A model generated the notes under the pieces. It was not told the origin of the DNA, made no database searches, and worked only from the letters and a program-made list of their open reading frames with translations. Shown here one piece after another: positions 51,791 to 61,379 of a stretch of DNA of 64,000 nt. Position 1 is the first letter of the stretch. Each line of letters starts with the position of its first letter. The translations under genes were made by a program, and so were the position numbers. The DNA is from Spirochaetales bacterium (lineage in GTDB: Bacteria; Spirochaetota; Spirochaetia; DSM-2461): NCBI GenBank assembly GCA_016936555.1, contig JAFGXR010000061.1, positions 1-64,000 on the forward strand, read 5' to 3'.

Positions 51791-54700
51791 TTAGAAATTT
51801 GTCAGGTTGATTGTATAGTCGGAATAGTATTCCCAGTAATTATCAGAACTGAAAACATTAATGTAATATGTTCCGGCTTCTGTTACCGCGAAGGAATGAG
51901 TAATTCCGGAATCCAGATCACCCCATTCGCTGGAGACATATGATCCGTCGCTACCGTAAATATAGACATAGGTCCAGAGCCAGTCCTCTGGGTTGCCGTT
52001 TACCTGGATGGTATATGTCGTGTTTGCCAGTGCCTCTAAACTATAGAAATCCTCATCGAAAATCGTCAAACCAGCACTGATACTATCGCCATTTGAAACA
52101 AGGACCTGTGCTGTGCTGAAATCGCCATTTCCATCATCATTAAGGAATACTGTCGAAGCGGAGATATCGTAGGGAACCGCGGATGACACGTAGTCATCAT
52201 TGACCTTCAGATAATATGTACCGGTTGTATCGCATTGGTAATACATGAATTTGCTATAGTCTGAAGTGTTATAAGATGAGCCATAGGCTAAAGGATACTC
52301 GCTATCAGTCAGGAGAGCAAAACTATAATTATCCGTATCGATATTCGAGACATCAAATCTATAAGCCTCTCCGGCGGTCAAAGATACCTCGTAAAAATCA
52401 CTATCGATACTGTTCAGGTCGCTGCTGACCATGGCACCATCTATCGTTAAAGCGACCGCTTCCGATATATCGTCATTGCCGTCGATATAGGGCGACGCCT
52501 CGGAAATAGAGAAGGAATAGTCTCTTTCATAGAGATTACTGCTATCATCGATAGTCAGGATGTATGTACCTGTTTCTCCGGCCAGAAAAACAAGATCATA
52601 GTTGTATTGCTCATTATCATAATATGACGCATTCCTCGCATGGAAATTATCAGACAGATCCTCTACCGTCATGCTGGTATCGAAAGAATCACTGACAGCA
52701 AGGGAGACCTTGTAATACGTTCCATCGGTGACAGAAAATGAAAAGTAATCGTTATCATTATATGTCAGCGTTCTGTCATAAACTGTACCGTCGGTAAGAA
52801 CTGCGATCGCTTCATCTACAGTGTCGTTGCCGTCGAGAACTCTTTCCGTCAGCCCTTCGATCATGGGAACCAGGGCATACCAGAAGGATCCGGTCGCTTC
52901 CACGTAATAATCCAGAGTTGTATCTTCCGTCGTTTTCGATCCGACCGTATTGAGGGCGCTGAAAACCGCGGAAGGTTCGATGATGTTGTAATAGTAGGAG
53001 ATAGCTCCCGTGGTTGCGTCAACCTTCTGATCCAGGGCATCGGCGATATAAGAGGGAAGATCCAGATCGGCCAGAATGCTCTCTATGACAGAACCGGGAA
53101 TATCTACGAGACCTCCGAAGGTGATATCTTTGACTTTGACAGCAAACTTCTTGTCTGTTCCCATATCGGCAATAGCCTGCACACCTGTGTAAGACGTAAC
53201 TGCACTGTAGCTGCCGGAATTCTCACTGTAGAGGACCGGTTCGCCGAAGCTGTCCAGTTCGATCAGATTATCCAGAGCAAAGATCGGTTTTTCGAAAAGT
53301 TTAGACATATTGATTGCCATATCGGCACTGAAAATATCATCTATCACGGCGACGCCGGACCAGTCAGCCGTCGCAGGCCAGTTGGTCTCTACATCGTAAC
53401 CGGTAAAGCTTCCCATAAGGATTTCACCGGGGATAACAACGGATTTGTTGTTTGTCAGAGAGTCATTGAGTTTGTCGACCAGAATTGCGGCAACATCGAC
53501 CACTTCCTTAACAGTTGCCCAGCTATCCATTTTTGCTTCTGAAAAGGTGAAAGAACTTTCCGTTCCGGTTCTAGCCTGAAGATCATCCGCCGCTGCGGCG
53601 AGATTTGCAAGAGCATCGCTCATGTACTGCTTCGAAGCGGCCATAACGGTATCGGAATCGGCAGAGGTCTGAAGGAATCCCGAAGCAAAGGGCTTCTGAG
53701 GCAGAGAAGACCAGTGGTAGGCCGACTCAAGCTCTTCGTTCCAGTCATACTCTCTCTGGTCCGCCAGATAAGTGGCATCCCAGAATAAACCGTCCTTCAT
53801 ATTGAATGCGGAGTAGAATGCGGCGAGATCGACTGAAAGATCGACGGCCAGAACGGAATTGAGCAGAGAATTGACAATCTGAAGAGATGCTACGCTCAGA
53901 AGAACTTCCGCTTCCCCGATAACAATAGCCATGGGCTCATCATTCCCGTCTGTGGGCCAGAGACTCGTAAAGGGATCATATTGCTCTGTCATAAACATAT
54001 CCGCTTCCAGAGAAATGGAATCATTTGATGCAATGCCCTCGAGTGCGGAGATCGTTCCGTCCAGTTTCTCTTTGACAAGGTTGACGACATTGGTTACGGG
54101 AGTGTTAAAGCCGTCGGGATAGCTGTTCTGGAAATTATAGGCGATGATATTCATATACTCGCCGAGACTCAGTTCCGGAGCATCCTCCAGATCTAAACCG
54201 TAGAACGGAAGAGAATCAAAACCCTCGGGTATATTAATTTCGGGATAGAGATTGGTATAGACCCCCATGACAACCTGAATATCTCCGGAATAGCTTTTCC
54301 AGATGCCGTCCATAACAGGCATGGCCTTTGTCCAGTCACTGGTAATAAACTCTTCCATAGTTTCGGGATATCCGAGAATTCCCGCAGCGGCTATGACTTC
54401 CTGGACTTTTGGGTCTACCAGTGTCGAACCGATATTAAGAATGGCCCAGAACAGGGCAGCCTCAGTATTGGCGGGATCAGCGGTCTTCGCTTCTTCAAAG
54501 AGATTCAGGGCTTCGGTAAAGTTTTCGAGGTTTAAAGCGTTCCTGGCTTCAAGGACCAGTCGCGCCGCAGCTTCTTCGTCTGTTTCGCTCGTATCGGCGA
54601 GAACGGTGAGAAAAGCCGTGTCCCTGACAGATTTATAGCCGTCGCTGACAATGGCTGTTATGGTAAAATCCCCGGTGAAATCCGGAACGGATACTGTGAT

Positions 54701-56146
54701 CACAGCCGTGCCGTCTCCGCTGATGATAGAAAGTGCGGAGGAGAGATCCCAATTATAAGTGAGTGTATCACCATTACTATCAGTTGCCGCGACAGTAACT
54801 GTTACTGTCTGGCCTGAACCGGGATTCACTGTTACAGAACTCTGGCTCAGGGTCAAAGAGGTTATGACTGGGGCTGCATTCGCAGCAGCGGTCTGTCCGT
54901 CAGAAACGGCCTGATCTACATTTACACCGGAAGTGTCTTCTCCGGAATCCGACAAACCCTCCGCAATAATTGTAGCGACAACAGCTGTGCTATCCGCCGT
55001 TGTAACCGCTTCGGCCACAGACTCGACGATATCCGTAATGACGCCCGTTAAGTCTGCGGTGTTGGCAGCAGCGGCCGATTGGACTGCAATCGACGTGACC
55101 TCTTTAGCAAGGGTACTTATATCACCGGAATCGGCGGCCAGTGCTGAAATAGTGCCGGAGATGACCTCTTTCAGAAAATCCCCGTCGTTATCCGTTCCGA
55201 TTTCCAGAATTTTATCCGTAACCGTGGAAATAACCGTACCGGCCAGACCGGTCACCATGCTTGCCGTTGTCACGTCCGCTCCGAGGACACCGGAGCCGAG
55301 ATTTCCCGCCAGTATGCCGATGGAGGAGTTAACACTGCCCGTTACATCGACCATTGTCTCGCCCAGAGCATTGCCTTCGAGGGAAGCGAATGTCTGAACT
55401 TCGCTGAGAATGGAACCTGTCACGACCGACACCCCTGTCTTAACATCATCGGCTGTTGCGCCGCTGGCATTGTTGTATGCTACGGACAGAGCCTGAATGG
55501 AAGATGAGGCAATGCTCGAAACGACATTGCTGATAGAATCGATTGTAAACAGACTTTCCGTTGTCGATGTGACGATGGAGATGGCGCCTCCGGCGACATC
55601 GCCTATTTCATCGGCGCCGACTCCGGCACCGGGTATATTTTTAATCACGGTTTCTGTGACCGTTATCATAAGACTGGTTTTCCCGGCTTCCGATCCGATT
55701 TCCTCAGCAATAACATCGATGGTGCTTGATACCATTTTACCGATGATATTCATTTTTACAGCCGTTGTTGATGCACTTGGCGTTGCGCTCAGCTGAGACT
55801 GGGCACCCTCGAGAACGAGGGGGAGAAAGGCCGCCAGATTCGTTGATTCGAGAAGATCCTGATCCTGGACCTTTGCTCTGGCTGCGGCGATTATCGCATC
55901 GATCTCAGCTATAGTGAGGTTGTTATCCCATGATGAGGCAACCCGGGCCGATGAGGAAGCGATCAGATCAGCTTTCAGGGAGCTCAGCACTCCATCGACA
56001 TAGGAGGTATCGACATCTGTTTCTGTTGTTTCCTGAGGATCTTCATCCTTGGGCAGATCTTCAACCAATGGATTGGAGCAGGCTGTTATAAACAGCATGA
56101 ATGCCAGAGCCATAAGACCTATCAGTTCAAATTTGTTTTTTTTCAA
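51791..56146 (-). CDS. Giant lipoprotein with PKD-like, TPR-like and three PPC-like domains
   Basis: A 1451-residue surface lipoprotein, lipobox ITAC at residues ~20-23. It starts at TTG with a perfect AAGGAG six bases away. Residues ~60-430 are Ala/Ser/Thr/Val-rich helices. A PKD/cadherin-like domain follows (VNPGSGQTVTVTVAATDSN, ~435-520), then a TPR-like unit (NFTEALNLFEEAKTADPAN). A long region without known family spans ~600-1110. Three C-terminal beta units (~1115-1451) resemble bacterial pre-peptidase C-terminal domains (DYFSFSVTDG, DFYEVSLTAGEAYRF, DFYSLEALANTTYTI, each ending in GTYY-type turns). No protease motif was found. It is probably an adhesin or surface scaffold. Confidence 0.82.
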   Translation of the reverse strand: MKKNKFELIGLMALAFMLFITACSNPLVEDLPKDEDPQETTETDVDTSYVDGVLSSLKADLIASSSARVASSWDNNLTIAEIDAIIAAARAKVQDQDLLESTNLAAFLPLVLEGAQSQLSATPSASTTAVKMNIIGKMVSSTIDVIAEEIGSEAGKTSLMITVTETVIKNIPGAGVGADEIGDVAGGAISIVTSTTESLFTIDSISNVVSSIASSSIQALSVAYNNASGATADDVKTGVSVVTGSILSEVQTFASLEGNALGETMVDVTGSVNSSIGILAGNLGSGVLGADVTTASMVTGLAGTVISTVTDKILEIGTDNDGDFLKEVISGTISALAADSGDISTLAKEVTSIAVQSAAAANTADLTGVITDIVESVAEAVTTADSTAVVATIIAEGLSDSGEDTSGVNVDQAVSDGQTAAANAAPVITSLTLSQSSVTVNPGSGQTVTVTVAATDSNGDTLTYNWDLSSALSIISGDGTAVITVSVPDFTGDFTITAIVSDGYKSVRDTAFLTVLADTSETDEEAAARLVLEARNALNLENFTEALNLFEEAKTADPANTEAALFWAILNIGSTLVDPKVQEVIAAAGILGYPETMEEFITSDWTKAMPVMDGIWKSYSGDIQVVMGVYTNLYPEINIPEGFDSLPFYGLDLEDAPELSLGEYMNIIAYNFQNSYPDGFNTPVTNVVNLVKEKLDGTISALEGIASNDSISLEADMFMTEQYDPFTSLWPTDGNDEPMAIVIGEAEVLLSVASLQIVNSLLNSVLAVDLSVDLAAFYSAFNMKDGLFWDATYLADQREYDWNEELESAYHWSSLPQKPFASGFLQTSADSDTVMAASKQYMSDALANLAAAADDLQARTGTESSFTFSEAKMDSWATVKEVVDVAAILVDKLNDSLTNNKSVVIPGEILMGSFTGYDVETNWPATADWSGVAVIDDIFSADMAINMSKLFEKPIFALDNLIELDSFGEPVLYSENSGSYSAVTSYTGVQAIADMGTDKKFAVKVKDITFGGLVDIPGSVIESILADLDLPSYIADALDQKVDATTGAISYYYNIIEPSAVFSALNTVGSKTTEDTTLDYYVEATGSFWYALVPMIEGLTERVLDGNDTVDEAIAVLTDGTVYDRTLTYNDNDYFSFSVTDGTYYKVSLAVSDSFDTSMTVEDLSDNFHARNASYYDNEQYNYDLVFLAGETGTYILTIDDSSNLYERDYSFSISEASPYIDGNDDISEAVALTIDGAMVSSDLNSIDSDFYEVSLTAGEAYRFDVSNIDTDNYSFALLTDSEYPLAYGSSYNTSDYSKFMYYQCDTTGTYYLKVNDDYVSSAVPYDISASTVFLNDDGNGDFSTAQVLVSNGDSISAGLTIFDEDFYSLEALANTTYTIQVNGNPEDWLWTYVYIYGSDGSYVSSEWGDLDSGITHSFAVTEAGTYYINVFSSDNYWEYYSDYTINLTNF

Positions 56147-56284
56147 TTTTTTCTCCTTATTTATTCTTTAGAAAAAAATAATTTTATTTTTAAAGTAATT
56201 GGACTTAGAATAAAAAATATAACACGTAATTAATTCTTACACATATAGAAATATTGCCTATTTTCCTCAGAAATATACATCTGG

Positions 56285-56380
56285 TCGATATTCCGATCTA
56301 TCGAACATGGGATATCAGTTACTCTGCAAAGAAATGAGTTGCCGCTCACTACTTCCGGGTTTACAATGACAACCCGGAGG
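56285..56380 (+). promoter_or_regulatory. Structured 5' leader with alternative stems and a hairpin over the ribosome site
   Basis: TCGATA (56285-56290) pairs with TATCGA (56299-56304). Alternatively GATATTCC (56287-56294) pairs with GGGATATC (56309-56316), sharing four bases with the first stem, so the two exclude each other. Further down, TCCGGGTT (56354-56361) pairs with AACCCGGA (56371-56378), and this arm contains the first bases of the GGAGG ribosome site (56376-56380). The layout looks like a switch that hides the ribosome site. No known riboswitch class was recognised. Confidence 0.5.
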
Positions 56381-56385
56381 ACCTT

Positions 56386-57648
56386 ATGGGAAACATCAAA
56401 GTCTACAGATACCGATGGATCGTTCTGGCGGCCTTTTTTCTTATAACCATGGCCGTGGAAATACAATGGCTCACTTTCGCGCCCATTGCGAGAGCGGCCC
56501 AGTTCCACTACGGCTCACAGCTCACGCCGGGCTCTCTCTTCAATATCGATTTTCTGTCCATGATCTATATGTTCGTGTTTCTTATCCTCTGCATTCCCGC
56601 TTCCTATGTTATCGATACATTCGGTATTAAAAAGGGAATCGCCCTGGGCGCCCTCATAGCGGGATTCAGCGCTCTGGGAAAGGGAATCTTCGCAGATAAT
56701 TATAAAGCTGTTCTGCTCTTCCAGACGGGACTCGCCATCGCCCAGCCCTTTATCCTCAATGCTGTTACCGCTCTGACAGTCCGGTGGTTCCCCCTGCGAG
56801 AAAGGGGCACTGCCGCCGGTCTGGCGGCATTGGCCCAGTACCTGGGAATCATTGTCGTTATGATCGCCACTCCCTTTCTCATCACTGTGGGATACGGGGA
56901 AAAGGGAGAGATCGTCTCGGTCGAGGGAATCCGCTCCATGCTTCTGATCTACGGATTCTTCACCCTTTCGGCCGGTCTTACCGCGGCTTTTCTCATTAAG
57001 GAAAAACCTCCGACAGCCCCTTCGGGAGAAAACATGGAGAGACAGGATTTCATACAGGGCATAAAGAGAATTTTGGGATTGAGGGATATGCAGCTTCTGC
57101 TCGTTCTCTTCTTTATCGGTCTGGGATTGTTCAATGCCGTATCGACTGTCATCGACTCTATCTGCGCTACAAAGGGATTATCCATGGAGCAGAGCGGACT
57201 GACCGGAGGGATTATGCTTCTGGGAGGCATTATCGGAGCTCTTATCATTCCGGTCCTCTCCGATAAATTGCGGAAAAGGAAAATTTTCCTGCAGATTTGC
57301 ATGATCGGGATGCTGCCCTCCGTTGCGGGTCTGGCCTATTTCACATCATTCGCCCCGCTGATGGCCAGTTCTTTTTTTCTCGGTTTTTTCGTCATGAGCG
57401 CCGGACCGCTGGGTTTTCAGTACGCGGCCGAAGTCAGTTCCCCCGCTCCGGAATCGACGTCGCAGGGAGTCATTCTTCTTTCGGGACAGATTTCCGGCCT
57501 GATTTTTGTCGCCAGGATGGGCACGGAGCAGGGAATAAAACTCTGGATGGTTATTTTCGTTGCGCTGGCGGCGGCAGCCGTCTTTCTGACATCGCTGCTG
57601 AAAGAATCACCGATGATCATTACGGAAGCGGAAAAATACGGATTATGA
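56386..57648 (+). CDS. MFS transporter, FLVCR-like
   Basis: A 420-residue protein with twelve membrane helices. The N-terminal block (YRWIVLAAFFLITMAVEIQW, LTFAPIARAA, IDFLSMIYMFVFLI) and PFILNAVTALTVRWFPLRERGTAAGL match the branch related to eukaryotic FLVCR haem/choline carriers and various bacterial exporters. The substrate is unknown. The ATG has GGAGG five bases upstream, but that site is partly enclosed in a hairpin. The last six bases overlap the stop of a GGDEF gene on the other strand. Confidence 0.82.
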   Translation: MGNIKVYRYRWIVLAAFFLITMAVEIQWLTFAPIARAAQFHYGSQLTPGSLFNIDFLSMIYMFVFLILCIPASYVIDTFGIKKGIALGALIAGFSALGKGIFADNYKAVLLFQTGLAIAQPFILNAVTALTVRWFPLRERGTAAGLAALAQYLGIIVVMIATPFLITVGYGEKGEIVSVEGIRSMLLIYGFFTLSAGLTAAFLIKEKPPTAPSGENMERQDFIQGIKRILGLRDMQLLLVLFFIGLGLFNAVSTVIDSICATKGLSMEQSGLTGGIMLLGGIIGALIIPVLSDKLRKRKIFLQICMIGMLPSVAGLAYFTSFAPLMASSFFLGFFVMSAGPLGFQYAAEVSSPAPESTSQGVILLSGQISGLIFVARMGTEQGIKLWMVIFVALAAAAVFLTSLLKESPMIITEAEKYGL

Positions 57649-58677
57649 GACAACCCGGACCAGTTTGACTGTAAAATCTGCTCCGATTTCTATGCGGTCC
57701 CGCCCTGAATCCTTGGCTCTGTAGAGAAGTGTGTCGGCTTCCTTGAGAAGGCGCTCGACTTCTCCCTCGGCTCCGTTCAGTTTACCGCCGGTGACGCCGC
57801 AGCTGAAAGTGGGGCGGATATTGCGACTGTAGGGGTAGGAAGCGAAGTCGGTCCGGACTCTTTCCAGATAATTCAGAGCGTTGTCCGGTCTGGTATGGGG
57901 GAGGAGAACGACGAATTCCTCTCCTCCGTAACGGCAGATGATATCGAGGCTCCGGCAGTCCTTGCGGAGAACCGCTGAGAAAACGCGCAGCACTTCATCG
58001 CCGAAATCATGGCCGTAGGTGTCATTGATTTTTTTAAAATGGTCCAGATCAATCATAGCCAGCGTGCAGTCAAGCCCTGTCCGGCTGGATCGGTCTATCT
58101 CTTTTTTCAGCTCCAGAAGAAAGCTTCTCCGGTTCAGCAGTCCCGTGAGAGCATCTTCATTGGCCATTCTGAGCAGCCTGTCCTGTTCCTGAACAATCTC
58201 TGTCAGATCTTCGATAAAAACGGCATAGGAATCTTTATATTCCCGGTCAAGTCTTTTAACATGCACCTCTGCCGGAAAATGCGTACCCATATCATTGAAA
58301 AAAATGGTTTTGAAACGGCGGTTCGCCGAGAGGGAGCAGTCGATATTACGGAAGAGGGATTTGCCGCAGATATCTTCCCGTGCCCCGTAAAACCAGGACT
58401 CGCCTTTCAGATTCAAATCGAGAATAATCCCTTCGGAATTGATTATGAAAATCCCCTGGGGGGAATGACGCAATAAAGAATCTTCTATTCCTTCGCTTTT
58501 CACGATTGCTTCAGCGGTTCCCGTCAGTCTGCTGCTGACAAATCCCCCGAGAAAAAGAAGCAGGGCTAAAAAAGCATAAGAGGAAACAGGAATCGCGGGG
58601 AAAAAACACAGACCTGTCCCTGTGAAAATTATGAGAAGTGCGGCATTGGACAATAGAAATTTATAAGAGACCTTCAT
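57643..58677 (-). CDS. Diguanylate cyclase with membrane anchor and PAS domain
   Basis: A 344-residue protein. Two membrane helices in residues ~8-50 are followed by a PAS domain (SLLRHSPQGIFIINSEGIILDL) and a GGDEF domain. Its active site ICRYGGEEFVVL is preceded at the right distance by the inhibitory RxxD site (RSLD). It should make cyclic di-GMP near the inner membrane. GGGAGAG precedes the ATG. No EAL or HD-GYP phosphodiesterase is encoded in the window. Confidence 0.92.
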   Translation of the reverse strand: MKVSYKFLLSNAALLIIFTGTGLCFFPAIPVSSYAFLALLLFLGGFVSSRLTGTAEAIVKSEGIEDSLLRHSPQGIFIINSEGIILDLNLKGESWFYGAREDICGKSLFRNIDCSLSANRRFKTIFFNDMGTHFPAEVHVKRLDREYKDSYAVFIEDLTEIVQEQDRLLRMANEDALTGLLNRRSFLLELKKEIDRSSRTGLDCTLAMIDLDHFKKINDTYGHDFGDEVLRVFSAVLRKDCRSLDIICRYGGEEFVVLLPHTRPDNALNYLERVRTDFASYPYSRNIRPTFSCGVTGGKLNGAEGEVERLLKEADTLLYRAKDSGRDRIEIGADFTVKLVRVVS

Positions 58678-58744
58678 CTCTCCCTATTTTCGGCGGAAAA
58701 AAAAAGGATTTGAGAAAAAAAGAAGAATCCCGGAAAATGAAGAT

Positions 58745-60169
58745 GTGAAAACACTAATATTTGAAAAACGCACTGAAGAAATCCGGGGGGCCGTATTTCT
58801 GAAGGATATTACACTGACGATCGAAGAAGGTGTCCATTGGGTCTTTCTGGGAGCCAATGGCTCGGGGAAAAGCCGGTTGGCCGAGCTGATCGGCCGTGAA
58901 TGGCCCGGGAAATGCGGCTATGTCTCCTTTGAAAAAGAGAAAGAGATTATAGACCGGGAAAGGCGGGACGATGAAAGCGATATCCTCGACCGCCCCGATC
59001 CGGGCCGATCCGCTTCGGATTTTATTCTCGAACGGAACGGAACGGAAGAGGAAATGACAGTTCTCGCCGGAAAGTTCCGATTTACCGAACTGCTGGACAG
59101 AGGACTGAAATACCTGTCCACAGGAGAGCTGAGAAAAGTGCTCATAGCCGAAGAACTGATGAGCCGTCCCGAAATGCTCATACTCGATGAACCATATGAA
59201 GGCCTCGATGTCTCCTCCCGCTCCGATCTGGAAAAGCTGATCGGGGATCTGATGGAACAGGGGATTCAGCTCATACTGATGCTCAACCGATTCAGCGAAA
59301 TACCCGAAGGCATCGATTCCCTCGGTTATCTCCAGGACCGCTCTCTGGTCCTGCAGGGGAACAGGGAAGCGATTCTCCGTTCCGAAGAGCTGAGACGGCT
59401 CCATCACTTCCACGGGGAAAGCCTCCCACCTCTGCCGCCCCCCCCATCGGAGGGTGAGGATTTATATGGCGGACCGGTTCTTGTTTCAATGAAAGATATA
59501 CACGTTGCCTATGAGGGGAAGGAAATCCTCAAAAATCTCAACTGGGACGTTTTAAGAGGGTTTCACTGGAAAATTGTCGGCCCCAACGGTGTGGGGAAAA
59601 GCACCCTTCTGAGCCTTATTAGCGGAGACAATTCCCAGGCCTATGCCAATGACATAACTCTCTTCGGAATGAAAAAAGGGAGCGGAGAAACGGTCTGGGA
59701 TATAAAAAAGCACATTGGGTACCTCTCTTCGGCGCTGCAGCGCGACTACCGGGTCCGGGTTTCCGTCAAACTCGTCGTCATCTCCGGATTTTACGATTCC
59801 ATCGGTGTCTACAGCCACTACAGCGAAAATGAAGCCCGGCTGGCGGAAGAGTGGCTGAAGCTCATAAAAATGGAGCACAAAGCCGATAAGCCCTTTCAGA
59901 GTCTCTCCTTCGGAGAACAGAGACTGGTTCTCATAGCCAGAGCCATGGTGAAACACCCTCCCCTGCTTATTCTCGATGAACCCTGTCAGGGACTGGATGA
60001 AGTGAACAGGCTTATGATACTCAAGCTGATAGATATTCTGGGGCAGAAAGGCGAAACGACACTGCTTTACGTTACCCACCACAGCGAAGACAGAATTCCC
60101 TCGATCAGAAAAGAACTGCGGATGGATTTCGGCGGAAAAACATTTGAAATCGAACTGGAAGAGAGCTAA
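58745..60169 (+). CDS. Tandem-ATPase ABC protein (ModF/PhrA-like)
   Basis: A 474-residue soluble protein starting at GTG. Two nucleotide-binding domains lie in one chain: Walker A FLGANGSGKS, signature LSTGELRKV and Walker B LILDEPYEG in the first; Walker A VGPNGVGKST, signature LSFGEQRLV and Walker B LLILDEPCQG in the second. It has no membrane domain and no ABC-F linker motif, matching the ModF/PhrA type whose role is uncertain. A very short gene follows 12 bases after its stop. Confidence 0.88.
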   Translation: MKTLIFEKRTEEIRGAVFLKDITLTIEEGVHWVFLGANGSGKSRLAELIGREWPGKCGYVSFEKEKEIIDRERRDDESDILDRPDPGRSASDFILERNGTEEEMTVLAGKFRFTELLDRGLKYLSTGELRKVLIAEELMSRPEMLILDEPYEGLDVSSRSDLEKLIGDLMEQGIQLILMLNRFSEIPEGIDSLGYLQDRSLVLQGNREAILRSEELRRLHHFHGESLPPLPPPPSEGEDLYGGPVLVSMKDIHVAYEGKEILKNLNWDVLRGFHWKIVGPNGVGKSTLLSLISGDNSQAYANDITLFGMKKGSGETVWDIKKHIGYLSSALQRDYRVRVSVKLVVISGFYDSIGVYSHYSENEARLAEEWLKLIKMEHKADKPFQSLSFGEQRLVLIARAMVKHPPLLILDEPCQGLDEVNRLMILKLIDILGQKGETTLLYVTHHSEDRIPSIRKELRMDFGGKTFEIELEES

Positions 60170-60181
60170 GATAAGCTGGAT

Positions 60182-60352
60182 ATGAAAGAAAAAATCGGAG
60201 AACAATATATTCGTCTCGACCTTTTATCCTTTGAACAGGCCGAACTGATTCTGGAGTACCAGAAAGAACACGGAGACATGAAATTCGGTGATATCGCCGT
60301 CTATCTGGGTTTCCTCGATGAAGATCAGGTCGGAAATTCTTTAAAAGAATAA
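60182..60352 (+). CDS. 56-residue stand-alone protein with two MshEN-like motifs
   Basis: This short open frame begins 12 bases after the ABC gene. Its two halves each fit the 24-position MshEN pattern (RLGxx-hydrophobic pair-xxG-hydrophobic pair-x4-L-x3-L-xxQ). The first runs from Lys4 to Gln27 (KIGEQYI, LLSFEQAELI, LEYQ); the second from Lys34 to the C-terminus (KFGDIAVYLGFL, QVGNSLKE), where the last Gln position is the stop codon. MshEN is the cyclic di-GMP-binding domain at the N-terminus of type IV pilus/type II secretion ATPases. The ribosome site is weak, so expression is likely but not certain. Confidence 0.6.
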   Translation: MKEKIGEQYIRLDLLSFEQAELILEYQKEHGDMKFGDIAVYLGFLDEDQVGNSLKE

Positions 60353-60386
60353 GGCGGAATTCCATGCAGTCTCTTATGATAGAAGA

Positions 60387-61352
60387 ATGAGGATACTGAT
60401 TATCGGAGCCGGCGTAACCGGCAGCCTTTTTGCCTCCTATTTAGCCGGCAGCCGGGAAAAGCTTGAAAAAAAGCTCCGGGAAAAATTCGAACTGAAGATA
60501 CTGGCCCGGGGGGAAACCTTCAGGAGACTGAATGAAAACGGCCTGAAAATTCATCATGTTGTTCAGAACATAACGACCATAGACAGCATACCTGTCATAA
60601 AAACTCTGGAAAGCGGCGACGTATATGATTTTGTATTTGTATTCCTGCGGAAAACCCAGGTTGCCGCGATTATGGAGGAACTGAAATCGAACCGGTCCGG
60701 TCTCTTTGTTTTCGCCGGCAATAACGGAACCGGCCTGGAAGGATTGTCCCCTCCTCTGAAACAGCAGAAAATCAGCCTGGCTTTCCCCGCAGCGGGTGGA
60801 CGGAGAGAGGAAGGTACTGTTTTCTCGGTACACGGTAACAAGCCCTCGCTCATATTGGGCAGAAACAAGAATACGGCTAAAAGAATCAGAAACCTGAAAA
60901 AAGTATTCCGTCTATCGGGCATTTCCCTGAAAACAACCGGCGCCATGGACTCCTGGCTGAAACACCATCTGGCTCTTATCATTCCCCTGTCTCTGGCGCT
61001 CTACAGCGATGGAGGAGACAATGTATCTCTCTCGAATAACAGCGATCTGATCAGGCAGAGCATAAAAGCTGCAAAAGAGGGATCCGCCGCCCTGAGCCGC
61101 CTCGGACACCCCCTGCGGCCCTGGAAACTGCGATTTTCCTTGTGGCTTCCCTGTCCCCTTATCAGAAATAAGGTGAAAAAGCTGCTGGCATCGCCCATGG
61201 GAAAACTTCTGGTTTACGACCACTGCATGGCCGCTCCTGAAGAGATGAAAGAACTGGCGGGGGAGCTGGAAAGACTGGTTGCGCCCGATGAGCGTCCCAG
61301 ACTGAACCTTGAGGACCTGTTCCTTAAAACAATTGACAACAGAACCGAATAG
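60387..61352 (+). CDS. Ketopantoate reductase-like NADP-binding protein
   Basis: A 321-residue protein with an N-terminal NADP site (ILIIGAGVTGSLFASYL) and the ApbA/PanE stretch VFVFLRKTQ. The C-terminal part is shortened in the catalytic region compared with the protein at 7201: the K-x4-N-x3-N pattern is not evident, and SWLKHHLALIIP takes its place. It may reduce a different substrate or be non-catalytic. A TATGAT box ends six bases before the ATG. It lies between the MshEN-like gene and a diguanylate cyclase gene. Confidence 0.7.
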   Translation: MRILIIGAGVTGSLFASYLAGSREKLEKKLREKFELKILARGETFRRLNENGLKIHHVVQNITTIDSIPVIKTLESGDVYDFVFVFLRKTQVAAIMEELKSNRSGLFVFAGNNGTGLEGLSPPLKQQKISLAFPAAGGRREEGTVFSVHGNKPSLILGRNKNTAKRIRNLKKVFRLSGISLKTTGAMDSWLKHHLALIIPLSLALYSDGGDNVSLSNNSDLIRQSIKAAKEGSAALSRLGHPLRPWKLRFSLWLPCPLIRNKVKKLLASPMGKLLVYDHCMAAPEEMKELAGELERLVAPDERPRLNLEDLFLKTIDNRTE

Positions 61353-61379
61353 GAAGAAGATATTATAAACAGAAAAATA

